The notes below the pieces were generated by a model, which worked only from the letters and a program-made list of their open reading frames with translations, was not told the origin of the DNA and searched no databases. A DNA stretch of 64,000 nucleotides from Glandiceps talaboti (taxonomy: Eukaryota > Hemichordata > Enteropneusta > Spengelidae), in assembly GCF_964340395.1 (NCBI RefSeq), contig NC_135556.1:17387642-17451641 (forward strand). The letters are read 5' to 3'. The position numbers and the translations under genes were made by a program. This document shows positions 38,231 through 49,933 of the stretch, piece by piece (the stretch's first letter is position 1; every line of letters starts with the position of its first letter).

Positions 38231-38966
38231 CTATACGTTTGCTTTAACACTTGTCGCCATCATAGGATATTTCTCCACGATAGTCTTATCTCTTTGTGAC
38301 ACAACCTTAGATGGTAAGGACTGTCGACGACTACTTCGGACCAGTCGGCTTCTCCTGCTCCGTATTTCTCTTGACAATCCTCGCAGTCTGCGAAGGACAT
38401 TTTTGTTCATAATTATATAGATGGTGGTGTTCACCATGCTATTTCCATTAGCCAGAGCTTCAACTATGTAGAATATATTGAAAGTTTGCCTGTATTCATT
38501 GTGGAGAAGGGGAAAGAAATCTCTAAAGATTGCATATGAGTAAAAAGGTACCCAACAAACAGCGAAAAGTATGACGATGGTCACGAGTATACGAATGGAT
38601 TTCTTTTTAGAATCGCCGTGTTTCTTTTTATATTGTGATTGCCGTGGCGCTCCAGGTACTTTGTGCTTCCAAAGCTTCAAAGAAATACCAGCGTAACAGA
38701 ACGCCATTATCGCCAATGGTATGATAAATTCAACAACAAGTATAAACATGTCATATACTTTCAGTGCTGTGATCTCACGGTGTGGCCAAAATTCTCCACA
38801 GAAGTGGAATGTTTTACCATTCTCGTAGAACGGACGGACTTCAGTGAAAAGGGCCGTAGGTGTTACCACAACTGATGAAATGATCCAGATCAAAACAATT
38901 GCTGTAGCTGCCGTAATAGCTCTTGTACGTGGGGCCAACTTAACCATGGTAACAATAACGACGTAT
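38231..38966 (-). CDS. Prokineticin-receptor-like GPCR, gene B, exon 2 (partial gene)
   Basis: Paralogue of gene A exon 2 on the same strand. The acceptor is a T-rich tract then TTTTCAG|ATACGTC, with the first exon base at 38966. Phase and position are identical to gene A (one base completes Arg of DRY, then TAC Tyr). It encodes 244 residues: TM4 LIWIISSVVVTPTALF; FCGEFWPH carrying the loop-2 Cys; TM5 FIIPLAIMAFCYAGI; LWKHKVPGAP; TM6 CWVPFYSYAIFRDFFP; TM7 FYIVEALANGNSMVNTTIY; stop TAG at 38231-38233. Conservation with A is very high through TM4-TM7. The third intracellular loop and C-tail differ, and the B tail is 8 residues longer and ends SVKANV. No frameshift or stop, so the exon appears functional. 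The matching exon 1 was not found among open frames to 64000; it may lie beyond the right edge. Confidence 0.88.
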
Positions 38967-40011
38967 CTGAAAATTAAAAAAAAAATTATACACACAAATT
39001 AATTATAGACTAGACGTGTGTCAATGTACATGCGACTTATAACATGTGGTATTTATATTTGAAATGACTGGGTGGTTTTATCAAAGAAAAGAATTACGTG
39101 TAACCACAAATATCCTCGATACCAACAATATTCAACTTGGTGGGTGTCCTTCAATGTTTTTGTCATCCATTGTTAAAATGAACATTCACGAGCAAGTGGT
39201 TGATGTGAGTTTACAAACAGGATATATAGTATGAACATAAAGTAGAACTCATTCGTATTGCAATTGCACGCCGCAAGAGTTCACTTGGTTTTAGTGTTTT
39301 GGAAATCATGTAAATCTTTGCTATGAGACAAAGCTTCCCCCCCCCCAAGTGACCACTGCCTTCATGATTATATATAAAGCTAATTCAACACAATAGTGGG
39401 ACCGTTTTCTCATGCAAAATAGCTTTACAAGTCTGAGATCTGGGCAGGGCTGGGTTTTCAGAAACCATGAACTTGGACATCAATAAAACTTCCTACTGTC
39501 GGAGTAAAAGAACGCTGGCAATCAATATCACTGCAAAGTATCTATCTACATGTATTACAGTTCTTCAGCTGTTGAGTACATAGCCGATTTTTACGACAAA
39601 TATGACCGTTCAAATGTAAAAGTATAGTAAAACTAATGATGACGCATATGCCCTGTGTGATATGTCACCTCGGTACCAAGGTTGAATGAATATGGTCTGT
39701 TCTTGCCAGACATACAGGTACAAACTGACGCACGGAATGTAGGGTGTATTCCGAATTCAATATGACCTTGTCAGATGATAGATACAAGTTTATCGAGTAC
39801 GGAAAATAACGACTTTGAGTAATGACAAGAATTGAAGAAAAGTCCATTGTAGCACGAATGCGTTCATGATTGCAGTAATGTTTTATTGTGTTTGTTTCTT
39901 ATATATCCATCTGTCCCCAGGGTACCATTTCATTTCCATCTCATGATTGTACCCCTAAGTAGATAGAGTCAGATTTGAAGCTACATGAGGTATCCAATTT
40001 TCTCAGGATGT
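38967..40011. other. Presumed intron of gene B, no feature recognised
   Basis: If gene B keeps the two-exon layout of gene A, everything from here to the right edge is intron, at least 25 kb. A (C)n run sits near 39339-39347. Confidence 0.4.
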
Positions 40012-40092
40012 ATTGTATTGTATTGTATTGTATTGTATTGTATTGTATTGTATTGTATTGTATTGTATTGTATTGTATTGTATTGTATTGTA
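40012..40092. repeat. (ATTGT)n pentanucleotide array, ~16 units
   Basis: Perfect TATTG/ATTGT tandem repeat. Confidence 0.97.
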
Positions 40093-40689
40093 AATCTCAT
40101 GTACACTTCTCATTAAGTTTAACCTAGGAAGTTGTTTTCTCAGATAATAAAGCTTACACTACTTATATAAGTAGCTAGGAGAAGAATCATTACAGCCTCC
40201 AAGACACGCAAGTTGTTTTCAACGTATCGATATCCATCATGCCGGGCAAAACATGACCTGCTGAGCGTCTTCGATTTTTAGAGTAAACATGTTACATGTT
40301 TTCAATGCTCACTAGCACGAATATGTTGAGTGTATACAAATGATATTTATAGAACGGTACACGCATGAGTACTTTTTATCAAGTTAAATAGGTGACAGGA
40401 TATTTTATTACCCAGAGTTCAACAAAATTGTAGCAACACGGGCGAAAAGATGACTTTTACGATGTTCTATTATTGTATAGTTTGTTCCAACGCCTTCATA
40501 TTGTACGATGGCAAATGTTCGTAATCTTCCTCAGAAACAACCAACATGACAATCTTACTTGCTAAGTATTATAGAGACAACTCAATGACCTTTCTCCCAG
40601 CAGGCATTCATGTATGCTATTTTTATGTGAAAATACTAATAGCAATTATATTAACAATTTTAATATAAATGATGGGTAGAGTGAACCTG

Positions 40690-41990
40690 TGTTGTTTGTT
40701 TTTATTTATTTACGTGTCCTATGTGAGCTTACCAAGTGAACATTTCGTTCAATACAAATACATGTATCGTATAAATTAAAGAGTTGCCACGTCCAGCCCA
40801 CTGGGCTTATAAGACACAAATACATGTACCATATAAATTAAGGAGTTGCCACATCCTGCCCACTGGGCTTAGAAGACACAAAGACATGTACCGTATAAAT
40901 TAAAGAGTTACCACATCCAGCCCACTGGGCTTAGAAGACACAAATACATGTACCGTATAAATTAAAGAGTTACCACATCCTGCCCACTGGGCTTATAAGA
41001 CACAAATACATGTACCATATAAATTAAGGAGTTGCCACATCCAGCCCACTGGGCTTAGAAGACACAAATACATGTACCGTATAAATTAAAGAGTTACCAC
41101 ATCCAGCCCACTGGGCTTAGAAGACACAAATACATGTACCGTATAAATTAAAGAGTTGCCACATCCAGCCCACTGGGCTTATAAGACACAAAATAACAGT
41201 ATAAATATACATATTGAAAATAAAAACTGGAGAAAATTAATCACACAGTGTGCTTTTTCTCTCTCCAAAAGCCTTATAAATAAAGTCAGTAGAAAACTTC
41301 CAGAACTTAGTCATGAGTAAAGAGTTTATCTTGTATACTTAAATTGTTAAAGTTTGGTACAAGTGCTTGCATTTTATTCAGAAATGTGTCATTGTATAAA
41401 AATTACAAAGCCTATCCTCGACCGAGTATTAGAGAACCTGCCAGTTTCTATAAGAGGTAGTATGCCAAGACGAAATTGAGCCAACAGTGAACGTTTTGCA
41501 CGAGAAATACTGCCAAGTAGATAATCTTCCTTACCATAAACTTTTTTGAAAGTAATGTATGTTCTCAATTTTGGTTTCTGAGCTACTTCTAGTTCCCATT
41601 TGACGATTTGTTAGCTAAAAAGTTTCCGAATCTTTCATGTACATCATGTATATCTGCACACTCACGGTTCACAAACTTATTCTGTAAACCTGAGTAAGTT
41701 GAGTTAGCTCATGGCTCCAGAAAGGTTTATGAGATTTAAATTTCTTTTGAACAAACTGGGGTATCTGAGTACTTCAACTGTGAATCCATTTCTGTAAAGA
41801 TACAGTTACAAAATTTTTCTTAAACACTGCACCATATTCATGATTCATTAAATACAGCCTGATGGACGATTTCAGTAACCTTTCTTTCATGATCAGTTGG
41901 AGTAATTTCAATTGGATTTACTCTGTTACGCTCATGACTGTTTACTGATTATGGTAATGATTGAGCAAAGATCAGGGTATATAGTATGAT
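40690..41990 (-). mobile_element. LINE remnant (3' half, internally deleted) with amplified 3' UTR
   Basis: The minus strand carries broken non-LTR retrotransposon coding sequence. QIPQFVQKKFKSHKPFW-HELTQL (~41695-41770) resembles the segment between endonuclease and RT. Further on (~41400-41600) an open stretch reads KWELEVAQKPKLRTY, ITFKKVYGKEDYLLGSISRA, KRSLLAQFRLGILPLIETGR, then TFLNKMQALVPNFNNLS (~41335-41385), the pattern of a LINE C-terminal region ending in a degraded zinc-binding segment. The RT core itself is deleted. Downstream comes the 62-bp minisatellite (40757-41191), then TAAATAAATAAAAACAAACA near 40690-40715 as the likely 3' end. Clade not assigned. Confidence 0.7.
40757..41191. 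repeat. 62-bp minisatellite, seven copies, three-unit higher-order pattern
   Basis: The core CTGGGCTT recurs at 40801, 40863, 40925, 40987, 41049, 41111 and 41173, exactly 62 bp apart. Each unit holds ACATGTACCGTATAAATTAA, GAGTTGCCACATCCAG and the palindrome-like AGCCCACTGGGCTT. Units 1, 4 and 7 have TTATAAG where the others have TTAGAAG; units 2 and 5 have CATATAAATTAAGG. The array therefore repeats at ~186 bp as well. It lies in the 3' UTR position of the LINE remnant. Confidence 0.93.
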
Positions 41991-42020
41991 CGTATTTCTA
42001 TAATCAGATGTATACTGAAT

Positions 42021-42628
42021 GCCTTTCGTAAGGGCAAACCCTAGATTTTTGTTCCACACACTGTGACTGTTGAAATGTTAAACTTTGAGCTAAAGCTATC
42101 ATGCATGAAAAAATACTTCATTGACAAATCAATTGAATCAAATTATATGAAATTTGAAGTTTGCATTCTTTAACTATGTATCAAACTAATTTATTCTCAT
42201 CAATTAGTATCGAAGTACTAAATTATATGGGCTTTGAAGTGTGGATTCTGAAGATATAGCCTAATTACTAAAAATCACTAAATATGCAAATGCTAAATAA
42301 TGTTAAAAGCTAAGTGAACAAGCTCGATAGGACATGCATGCTCTTAACATCAATGTATTTAACAAATATTTCTTATATACAGAGAACCATAGGTATGGCA
42401 TAATTACCGAATGTCGTTATTTATGCAAATTCATTATTCATATCAAAGAACTGTTTACCAAAACGTAATTAGTTCTAGCCATTAACTTAAAGAATATGTG
42501 TATCGATTTCATGTGAATTGAGCCAGTCGTTTTTGAGTAAATGATTACACAGACAGACGCACACACACACACACAGACTGACAGACATGCTCAGGCAGAC
42601 ATTCTAAAATATAATTTTCCCATACAGA
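42021..42628 (-). mobile_element. Decayed relative of the 15.7-17.0 kb element
   Basis: Opposite orientation to the first copy. Left end GCCTTTCGTAAGGG (42021-42034) resembles the CCTCCCGTGAGGG end; the interior has GATATAGCCTAATTACTAAA, TATGCAAAT and AAATTATATG blocks inverse to the first copy's repeats; (GACA)/(AC)n microsatellites (42550-42600) sit at the other end. Only about two internal repeat units remain. Confidence 0.65.
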
Positions 42629-43955
42629 AAGCAAAAAGAGTTCTTTGCGATTTACAAGAAACATTACGCGCCCGACTGATTACCTCAGTACGTCCTAGAA
42701 TAGTTCATTACGTGTAAACTAAACATGTTCAATCCTCATAAATATAGGTATACGGTTTTGTACCACAGTTGGAGAATACTAGCTACCTCTAATGTTCATC
42801 GCTTGCAATAGCTTGTTTCGTAGTAGCCCACAACTTAGACGTTAGAAAAGATCAAAGTCACTTTCCACGTCTCTGTATTGTAATATATGAGCAATCGTCT
42901 CCAATGCTAATCGTCTTTCATGTAATCGGGGAAATTGTATTTTGTTTGTTAAGGTTAAAAGACGTTAGAATTTCTCAAACGCTATCACATTTTAACACCA
43001 TGAAGTTTCACGAAATTTATCCGAACAAAATTAGATGGTGGTGCAAATTTGAACATACCACATGCGTCGTGATGCGCCTATAAACAATACGCACATTTTT
43101 AATCAATCTTTGGGAGATAGATGCTTATTGAGAAGCATAGCCCGAAGTCAAGAAACTCAAATGCTTATTATCATTTATATGACTACAGTATACCAAGTGT
43201 AAGATTACGGTACATAAAATTAGACACCGTATTATTTTTAGCATTTGTCATTTGAACATCACATAGGACAATGCTTTATAAGCAATCAATTCTTTCTTTC
43301 TTAGAGATTAATGAAATGTGTAGAATTTCTTATTCATTCAATTGGTCAGATTAACTCTTCTGAATATTGACAAGAATTCCTTCAGAAAAATTTGAGATAC
43401 ACTAGTCTGTTTTCAATATAATTGTCAAGAGTTCGCTACTTGCTACAAGGAAAATAAGGTTATGGACAAGTTAGTTAGAAAAGATTATATCGATGTAACT
43501 AAATACACAATTATACCTGACACACGAAGGAGAAAGCACTGTTAATTTCCTTACATAATGTGAATCTATTAAATCAAAAGCAGTACTTTATGTTGTTATT
43601 GGAAATTTTTGAGGCCGTATCTTGGGCTAAGTAAATGACATACGTGGTGATTGCAGGCAATAACAAGCACCCTGCAATTGTGTCGACAGGTTTGATTGTC
43701 GATTTTGGAAATGCAGTTACAGTTTCTGATTTGAGTAATGAGAATACATTCCTGACCTAAAGGCCATTTCCAATTCATTACTTGTAATATCGTTAAATCG
43801 AATGGTTTTTAGCTCTACAAATGCAGTTATGGGAATAATTTTTACCCGGTTTAACAATATTAATAATCCATCACTAGCTGAAGATGAAAAGATAACTAAA
43901 TTGAGTTTTATGCTAGCTATCGCCCAGAAAAATTCATAGTCGTTTAGCAATTCTT
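42629..43955. other. No feature recognised
   Basis: AT-rich sequence. Frames of 60-77 codons without known domains. Confidence 0.4.
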
Positions 43956-44420
43956 AGGGATGGACCCGGGGTCTTGAAAGGAGCCCCTTAATAAATTCTC
44001 GACGAGTTCAGGATTTTTCCCTGCTAATTCCCTGGTTGAGATAGCATGCACACCCCCTGAAACGCTTGGTCCAAGATATCGCCCCATAAGGCCATAATGC
44101 ATTGTCACGTTAACTGCGCATGCGCAACATTGCATCCATCGTTCAACCATATGCGTTCAACATTGCACGTCTAAAACTGAGTATTGGCTTTGGGTCAAAA
44201 TTGGTCTAACATGGGGTCTGGGGACAGCATTGGCCACACACCCCTACCAGACCTGGCCAGTGGTACCCCCCGGGGGATGGACTACCGGTCAGTTTGGTAA
44301 AAGTCTTAATTTTCAATCCCGGGTCAGTGTCTGACACTTCCATTTTCACGAACACAATCCCCAAAATGCAATTAATTTCAAAAGTACAAGGACAGATTTC
44401 TTTCATGAATATTCATAATA
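43956..44420. repeat. GC-richer block, likely fragment of an interspersed repeat
   Basis: Stands out from the background: ACCCGGGGTC, CAACATTGCGCATGCGCAGT (inverse), ACCCCCCGGGGGATGG and GGGGTCTGGGGACAG. Two 66-68-codon minus-strand frames fall here but show no domain. The C/G-run boundaries and abrupt composition change suggest an inserted repeat; family unknown. Confidence 0.45.
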
Positions 44421-45336
44421 TCGTAGTCCAACATTAGGAGATAAAAAACCTGTAATACTCTCTAAAACGAGTTTCACAAGCTCTGTATGAGCTCTGTGAG
44501 TATGTTACACGGTCAAAGTCAATCTGATTAAAATCGATTTTAAATGATGAGGACGTTCCATTAAACCTCCTGTCAGAAACCAATCAATGTATTAAGTTTG
44601 GTTTGAGCAGAAAAGGACCCATTAGTACGCTATTGTAAATTCGAAACTTTTAAAACTTAAAGATTGTTTTAAAGGGTATATTTTCCATTTGTATAATGAC
44701 AATATAATAATCTTGTAAAGTTACACTAAAGTATAATAGTTCGCAAAATAAGGTTTGTGTTAGTACTCCTATATAAGTTGGAGGTAGTTGCTGTAGTCAT
44801 AGAAACAAAGTAGATACCCTTGGCCAATAATACTTGCCAAAGTATCTTTCGATATGCATTTAATTTAAAGCTAAAGCTAGTTTTTATTGGATGTATGTCA
44901 TGTTTCTCCACTACCACTTTGGTATCTACAATGTAGATCTTTAGATTGAATGCTGTCGCTCTAGGTAGATTTGTGGACGCGTCGTCACATTAGCATGTAG
45001 ACAGTAATGTAGGAATTCAGTTGAAAGTCTATGCTATCTTAAATCTATTTTTATAAATTTGCAATCTTTAGGCATTCAAATCCGTTCGTACAAAAACACA
45101 TAAATAAGTCACATGTTTCGTGGGGAAAGGAAAATGGGGTGAAAACAAGACCTCTGTGATGCATCGATGATGCTGTATATTGCAGTTTGAATATCCAACA
45201 TTTGCATAGATAACAAACAATGCCCTTTACATACCCCTATTCGGTAATAACACAATAAAAGACACTGCCCTCCCATGAACAATCTAGAATAGACTCCATC
45301 ATAATCAATGTATTATTCAGAGTAGTCTGTCACTGA

Positions 45337-45337
<1 letters not shown>
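44421..45337. other. No feature recognised
   Basis: AT-rich, no structure noticed. Confidence 0.4.
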
Positions 45338-45656
<319 letters not shown>

Positions 45657-48600
45657 AATATCTTCTCGAGCCATAAATTCCTAAACCAAATATTTCGAAG
45701 AGACGCACAAATCAGCTATTTAGAGGAGACAAGTAATTAAAATGTTCCACATCGGTTAACCATATTGAATAAATACATTACCAAGAACTAAACGGTAATT
45801 GCCGAAATTGCAGCAATTTCCTCAGCAACAAATTTTTACAGATGTGTGCGTGATGGTTGGCGCCAAGTATTAGTGGACACAGCCTGGTAACGTGGGATTG
45901 ACTGAAGGTTTTTAATCAACGTACTGATTGTCATTTAGAAGGTGGAATCTGAACTTTCGCAACCGTCGTTATAACGATATACAAATATTCTGCTAGGGCT
46001 GTGTATTTTAATAAATGCGATGTCACGGGTGTGTTCTTGATTAAACATTGTAGTATGTGTCAGACACATCACATTACTTTTAGTCTATTTGTAACGGAGG
46101 AACATTTACATAATATTCCTATCTTTGTGTTATCAAACAACCGTTTTAAATGTAAGTCGAGATCTTACCATAATTCTCATACAGACATCATTCAAAGCGT
46201 TTATCTAACAATGGGTTTATTTTTATCTTATTGATATGAGCGTTTGAAGGTTTGATGAACATTTGTAGAGGAAATAATTATAATATTCATTTGATTTTAA
46301 GTTTTCCCAATTTCACAGTATTGTTGCATTTATACCCACAGACACTGACAATTAGTCAGAAAGTGTGAGTAAATATTGGTAAATGTTGGTTAATAAGACA
46401 TGTAGACTGTAGTTTTTGTTTACTGACGTCTATTTCAACGACCAGCAATGTATTTTTTCACAATGCTGTTGAGTTGTATTCACCTGTTGACTACGCTCGT
46501 CATAGGCTACGTGCTAACCAGTACCCCCTATGACGTCATATAATCCCGTGGTCTAGGTGGGACCGGAAATACCCGAAAACTCTCGAAGTAAATCCGAAGG
46601 GAACTGACTGAAAAAAGGTCATTTTAAGGTGTTTGCAGAAGCTTTTTAAAAGTTTTAAAACCAGAATGCGTTTCAGAAACATGTCATCTAGCAAATTAGC
46701 GATAGTGAATGTGGGCATTTTGAATCACCTTTAAACTGAACACTCCTTTGAACAGAGGTTGCTGAATAAAACCCTAAAGTAATCCCGAACACTGTTGACC
46801 AGAGTTTCAGACACTCACGTTTACGTACAAAAATACTTTAACATATTGAAGATTTGACGTAACAAATTACTGTAAAACAGAGCACATCAAAAGATGCTCA
46901 ATAGATGGAACAATCCCACAATGCTTATATGTTAGGCAATTTTGACCAGAGGTTTAGTTGTCTAAAACAAACTGTACTAAAACATTAATGTCTAGGGGTG
47001 AATGGTACACTGCACAATAAATGTACAATTCGAACTCATGTATCATGCACATGTGTTTACTAGTATTGAACACATAACAGGCGGCAGACTTATTAAGCCG
47101 AAAAAAAGCAATTGTGTACGGCACAGTAAGACAGGAAAATTAATCCAGCAAAAGCAGTATCCTATATCTATATTATCGATCTATATTTCCGAGGAGCGTG
47201 TAACATAAACAGTGAGCAATTCGTCAACTACAAATTGTACGGTCATACCCTGGGGATATGTTGACTATAACTGTCTAAAGGAAATCAGTTAGCCGAAAGA
47301 AAAAAGTGGAACTGTAATCGATTATAATTATATATATATATCGCACAGGGGAGGCATATTCCAGATACTTAGTAAATAGCTTTGCTGATCTTTACAAGAG
47401 ATACTATTCAAGAATTGAGTAATGTAGAATTTGTCAAACGTTCTTACGTAAATTACTTTCAGTCTTATGTAAACTCTATTTGATTTAACATGAAATGAAA
47501 CGAACGAGTGGTAAATCTTGCAGAGATCATTTGAAACAATATTTCACTGAAAATTAGTTATATGGTTACCGTCAGGAGACTGTCCTAATTACAATCCTTA
47601 TGAAATTAAATTTGGTGGATTTTATTTCGGTAGGGCTGAAATTTAAAGATATCTCTAAAACATAATTTTCTGCCCGTTCAGGTATTGCGTACCCTTTCAA
47701 CTATATTGACACATAATTTTGCTTCTGTCGTTACATATGAGATTTCTTTGTATTTATGAGATATCCATCGAAATCAGTAGAAGATGCAATATCGTTGATT
47801 TAATATTAACAGTTATGAGCCTTTGTGGAAGGATTGTGTATGAGACAAGACCAATTTACTATTAGTCTGGCTACATTCGCGGTTATCACGGCTACCAAAA
47901 TTGGTGAAATTGTAAAATTAATTGGCATTAGGCAAAATTATTTTTTTTCCATCAGCCTAGGTTGCTCAAAGTGGAGGAATAGAATACATCACCAGATTTT
48001 GTCACGACATTATTGTAAACATAAAATGAAAGATACGTGCATTTTAGAAATAACGTTGGGCTCTCTTAAATGCCAGGTCGAACCTTGCGCTATATATATT
48101 ATTTAATCGTTAACATGGCAACCAAAATATAAATAAAGCATTAACTCGAAAAAAAATATTATGCTATATATAACAGGTTTTTGTTTGAGTGACACATCCA
48201 AATGCATTTATTGTTGCTATGGTAACAAAAATGTGACACATAAAATTCACTGTCTTTGCCAAACTCTGTCGTAGTGGCGAAGAGTGTGCAGCCCTGTGTT
48301 TTCCGAAATGCAGGTTACCATGGTTACCATTTCCAGGAACTGCTGATCATTAGAGGACGTACATGATCTAATTTTCTTCATCAGCTACACCAAGCTGATC
48401 ACACAATCGACAGACTAACAATGCAATCAAAATGTGCATAACAGAAGCACACTCTATAAGTCATAGCAACAGAGCTTTCAAGATGCATGATGTTTCTTAA
48501 AGAAAGGGATAAAGTGCTAGGGAAACACTCAGTATTTGCCATCTGTAAATCATGACAGTTTCCAACAATTTGAAAGATTAGAATTAATCTTTGATAATGA

Positions 48601-49878
48601 ATCCTACTTTAGGACGTGTACGTGGATGTCTAAAATAGGTATTTGGAACTTAGACCAGGAAAATGCCACGTTTACACGATTGAATGTATGAAATAACTTA
48701 CGTTTTTGTACATAGGTATGTCTACATAGTTACCTAGAACACTCACGGGATAGTAATCTACTTTGACCTCCTACACAAAGACAAAGATAACACGTATAAA
48801 AATTGCTTTGTTAGGGTTAACTTGTATTTTTGTGGCTGACTACCTGAGTGCGAGTAACACGAGAACGGTTGTAATCTACTATGTTAAGGGGGTTAGGGTT
48901 AGTTAGCGCTAAAATATATATGCCTCAGAGACATAGACATTTTAGCACCAATATATCGCATCGCAATGCACCAATCTTGTAAGCAAATTAAAATAAGTCA
49001 AAGATGACATTTAAATTTGTGTCAATCACGTGCTACTCAGTTACCATTACACGTGGACGCCGCCGTTTAACTTTGTAAGTTTTCGCTAATAGCAAGGACA
49101 TCGCTTTATATCGCTTGCAGATGCGATGTCACATTGAAGTCAATACTTTTTTCTGTGCATTCTTAAATGTGTAACTTACCTTGATATTTTACATGTGCTA
49201 TCGCTTACATTACAGCTGGTAGATGCTTAAGATGTGAAATAGCAAGTGACAAGCTTTCTTTTTTTTCGACGTGTATTTACATCAAGCATAGTAATGATTC
49301 GGAATATTCCAGGGATATTCCAGAAATACTGTATTTGTATTGTGCGTAGTAGTATTGACTGATAATAAAGATAACAGTGTTCTAAGAAAGGCGAAGCATT
49401 ACATTTTAAATTGTATTATTGATATCTCTGCTGTTGCACCAGTGGTTTTTGCTAAGGTGGGGAACCCCGGTAACAGAAAGGGGAAATATGATAAATCTGG
49501 AAAATGTTTCCAATACATTATATTAGGAATTTGATGGGGAACGCTGGTAAAGTGACAGTGGAACTCAGCCAGATTGTATCTGCTTACCATCCTTGACAAA
49601 AAACACTGTGTACAGTGTTAAAACATCAACTTCGAAACACCTATTTAACTACATACCAAATCTAGACAACATTATAATTTTTTATTCAAACATTTTGTGA
49701 CGTTATTAACAGTTCTTTTCCCAGAAGCAAGTCAAAGCTAGTATTTGAACTATCAAGATCAGTGAGCCTGATGACAAGGTTTCATGTTGAGATAGACACC
49801 AAAAATATAACACACAAACATCATTTACACTGTCTGGGCTCTTCATTTTGTCAATGATGTAACAGTAGCAGCATGCAC
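45657..49878. other. Long stretch without recognised genes
   Basis: Frames of 60-93 codons (46001, 47002, 47825, 49340) show no domain, no paralogue in the window and no splice-linked partner. A short TA run occurs at 47328-47341. Confidence 0.4.
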
Positions 49879-49880
49879 AG

Positions 49881-49933
<53 letters not shown>
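49879..49933. repeat. (ACT)n trinucleotide array
   Basis: About 18 ACT units ending ACTATTAC. Confidence 0.95.

Noticed and set aside
38163-38875. Plus-strand frames opposite gene B exon 2
   Set aside because: Antisense shadows of the receptor coding sequence.
40757-41191. CRISPR-like regularly spaced repeat
   Set aside because: The units are contiguous 62-bp copies with no unique spacers, in a eukaryotic genome; it is a minisatellite.
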